Of a DNA stretch of 64,000 bases, positions 62,813-64,000 are shown in pieces. The translations under genes were made by a program, and so were the position numbers. The DNA is from Bifidobacterium choladohabitans (GTDB lineage Bacteria; Actinomycetota; Actinomycetes; Actinomycetales; Bifidobacteriaceae), in the NCBI RefSeq assembly GCF_016102005.1, contig NZ_JACFPL010000004.1, forward strand, positions 1 to 64,000, given 5' to 3'. The notes below the pieces were generated by a model, which worked only from the letters and a program-made list of their open reading frames with translations, did no database searches and had not been told where the DNA came from. Positions within the stretch are counted from its first letter, which is position 1, and each line of letters opens with the position of its first letter.

Positions 62813-62830
62813 GCAGGTTACTGCAGGTTA
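62811..62830 (+). repeat. Tandem 10-bp repeat
   Basis: CTGCAGGTTA occurs twice in direct tandem between the two hairpins behind rpoC. No role is apparent. Confidence 0.6.
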
Positions 62831-62843
62831 CGTGATACCAGAT

Positions 62844-62892
62844 GAGGGCCCGTGTGATCTCGACGATTGCACGGGCCCTCGTTTTGTTTTTC
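62844..62892 (+). terminator. Terminator of rpoBC
   Basis: GAGGGCCCGTG (62844-62854) pairs perfectly with CACGGGCCCTC (62870-62880), followed by GTTTTGTTTTT. A strong intrinsic terminator. Confidence 0.9.
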
Positions 62893-62918
62893 TCGGGGTC
62901 CAGGTTATTGGCAGCAGG

Positions 62919-64000
62919 TCAGCGCAGGTGCCTGGGGGAAAGCAGGGTGCGCCAGCGTCGGGTTCGTGGTAGGGATTTCAGGATGGCGGCTCGAAGCTTG
63001 TCCACCAGCTGCCAGCAGTCCTCGGCCTCCTGCTCATCCGAAGGGTGCCGGTCGAAGGAGGCCTGATCGGCCATGCTGCGCAGTCGATCCAGATCGCCGC
63101 ACAGTCCGGCCGACGAAGACCCTGTGGGGTCGGTCAGCAGGTTCCGGGTGATCAGAGCCTCCTGCTCGCTACGGGTGCCGTCCAGGGACAGTCCGGTCTG
63201 TCTGCCTAGGTTGCTGATTTGTCGCCAGCCGGCACGGATACGTGTCTTCGGGTCGCCGGTCGACCGGGCCCGTCGGCGCAGCCAGGACTTGAAGGCCAGC
63301 AGGAGCAGAACCAGCAGAGCAGGCAGCCAGAGCGGCATGGTCCAGAGCGTCACTTTGGCTATCAGGGGTCCGTACCGCTTCCAGAAGGAGGGCGAAGACT
63401 GCCGGGATGCGTCCTGCCCGCCAACGGTGGTTCGACCCTGGGTGGTCCGGTCGTCACGGGGAGGATCGACCAGCGGGGGAGGCGGCTGGCGGACCAGGGT
63501 GCGCGGATCGGGTGGTGTGGAGTCCAGTGACTTGTCCGGGGTCTTGGTCTCCGGTGGCGTGGGGTAGAAGGGGACCCACCCGAGTCCCTTCAGATTGACC
63601 TCCACCCAGGCCTGGGCATCGCGTCCTGTGAAGTCGATTCGGGTGCTCCCGTCCGCCTGGGTCCTGGTTCTTGCCCGGCTGATGGAGCCATCGCGGTTCT
63701 TGGGCACGAATCCCAGGACAACCCGGGATGGCAGACCCATCTGCCGGGCCAGGAGGGCCATGGCCGAGGCGTATTGTTCGCTGTCACCAACCATTGCCTG
63801 GCCCTGCAGGAGCTGATTGATCCGATAGTCGCCATGGCCGGAGGGCGAGGGATAGTCGCCGGCCAGACCATGGGAGAACCATCCCTCCCGGTGCAGCCGT
63901 TCCTCGATGGCCAGCGCCCTGGCGCCGCCCCGCGCCTGCATGGACGTCATGGAGGCAGCCGACTTGGGCAGGCTCTCAGGGGCATCCGCCAGGGGAGGCA
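62919..64000 (-). CDS. Transglutaminase-like membrane protein, probable inactive domain, 5' end outside window
   Basis: The frame stays open upstream to the window's right edge (reading back through ...SLPKSAAS before the first visible ATG), so the N-terminal part is missing. The visible part starts within a transglutaminase-like domain (GHGDYRINQLLQGQAMVGDSEQYASAMALLARQMGLP), then a Pro-rich linker, one membrane segment (about 190-215 from the visible ATG), and a cytoplasmic coil-rich tail. At the catalytic triad positions the usual Cys, His and Asp appear replaced: GDSEQYA has Ser, DAQAWVEV has Gln and FYPTP has Tyr. Related actinobacterial TgpA-like proteins often lack the cysteine too. 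Likely a binding or structural role. Confidence 0.8.
   Translation of the reverse strand, partial: PPLADAPESLPKSAASMTSMQARGGARALAIEERLHREGWFSHGLAGDYPSPSGHGDYRINQLLQGQAMVGDSEQYASAMALLARQMGLPSRVVLGFVPKNRDGSISRARTRTQADGSTRIDFTGRDAQAWVEVNLKGLGWVPFYPTPPETKTPDKSLDSTPPDPRTLVRQPPPPLVDPPRDDRTTQGRTTVGGQDASRQSSPSFWKRYGPLIAKVTLWTMPLWLPALLVLLLLAFKSWLRRRARSTGDPKTRIRAGWRQISNLGRQTGLSLDGTRSEQEALITRNLLTDPTGSSSAGLCGDLDRLRSMADQASFDRHPSDEQEAEDCWQLVDKLRAAILKSLPRTRRWRTLLSPRHLR

Overview
The window reads as chromosomal DNA of a high-GC actinobacterium, most likely a Bifidobacterium. The support is gene content and protein character: an araBDA operon with its own LacI regulator, a sortase-pilin cluster, a Leloir galTK pair, polyprenol-phosphate mannose synthase, actinobacterial-type RpoB/RpoC, and many genes with almost no leader between the -10 box and the start codon. 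The species cannot be fixed from the sequence alone. No prophage, insertion sequence or CRISPR array was seen. Both edges cut a gene: an LPXTG surface protein on the left and a transglutaminase-like membrane protein on the right.

Layout. 0-1.4 kb: end of an LPLTG-anchored protein, then tRNA-Leu(UAG) and tRNA-Thr(CGU) on the minus strand. 1.4-6.7 kb: mannose-1-phosphate guanylyltransferase, pgi, rplS (with a structured leader), lepB and rnhB. 6.7-11.9 kb: LacI regulator and araB-araD-araA, with a recognisable promoter and operator. 12-16.8 kb: a pilus cluster of lower GC (major pilin, minor pilin with an LAATG signal, class C sortase). 16.8-20.3 kb: aldo/keto reductase, membrane-anchored HNH nuclease and an MFS exporter. 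20.6-24.5 kb: pstSCAB phosphate uptake. 24.6-27.4 kb: AEC carrier, a very small basic/acidic protein and an AzgA-type purine permease. 27.4-28.1 kb: an AT-richer stretch without a gene, holding a G10 tract and inverted repeats.

28.1-35.7 kb: G5/lysozyme-like cell-wall protein, thioredoxin, a translationally coupled trio (DUF4916 Nudix-like protein, alpha/beta hydrolase, NudC), an L,D-transpeptidase, a lone GcvH and an APP1-type phosphatase. 35.7-46.8 kb: oligopeptidase B, leuB, a YPxGQ-repeat TM2 protein, a lipoate ligase with its two domains in swapped order, a Crp-family regulator, a class A penicillin-binding protein, an old-yellow-enzyme oxidoreductase behind a 21-codon leader ORF, and a GT2 mannosyltransferase. 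46.8-54.7 kb: DeoR regulator with galT-galK, an ACT-domain protein with a DUF711 protein, trmL, mutY and a small membrane protein. 54.7-62.9 kb: rpoB-rpoC with a long leader that can form competing hairpins.

Functional threads: sugar use (ara, gal, pgi, their regulators); cell envelope (pilins, sortase, PBP, L,D-transpeptidase, G5 protein, GDP-mannose to polyprenol-P-mannose); and a lipoylation thread (GcvH, permuted LplA, a flavin oxidoreductase nearby) without any glycine-cleavage or pyruvate dehydrogenase gene in view. The most distinctive items are the permuted lipoate ligase with its lone GcvH, the rpoB and rplS leaders, the leader ORF in front of the flavin oxidoreductase, and the repeated fusion of -10 boxes to start codons.
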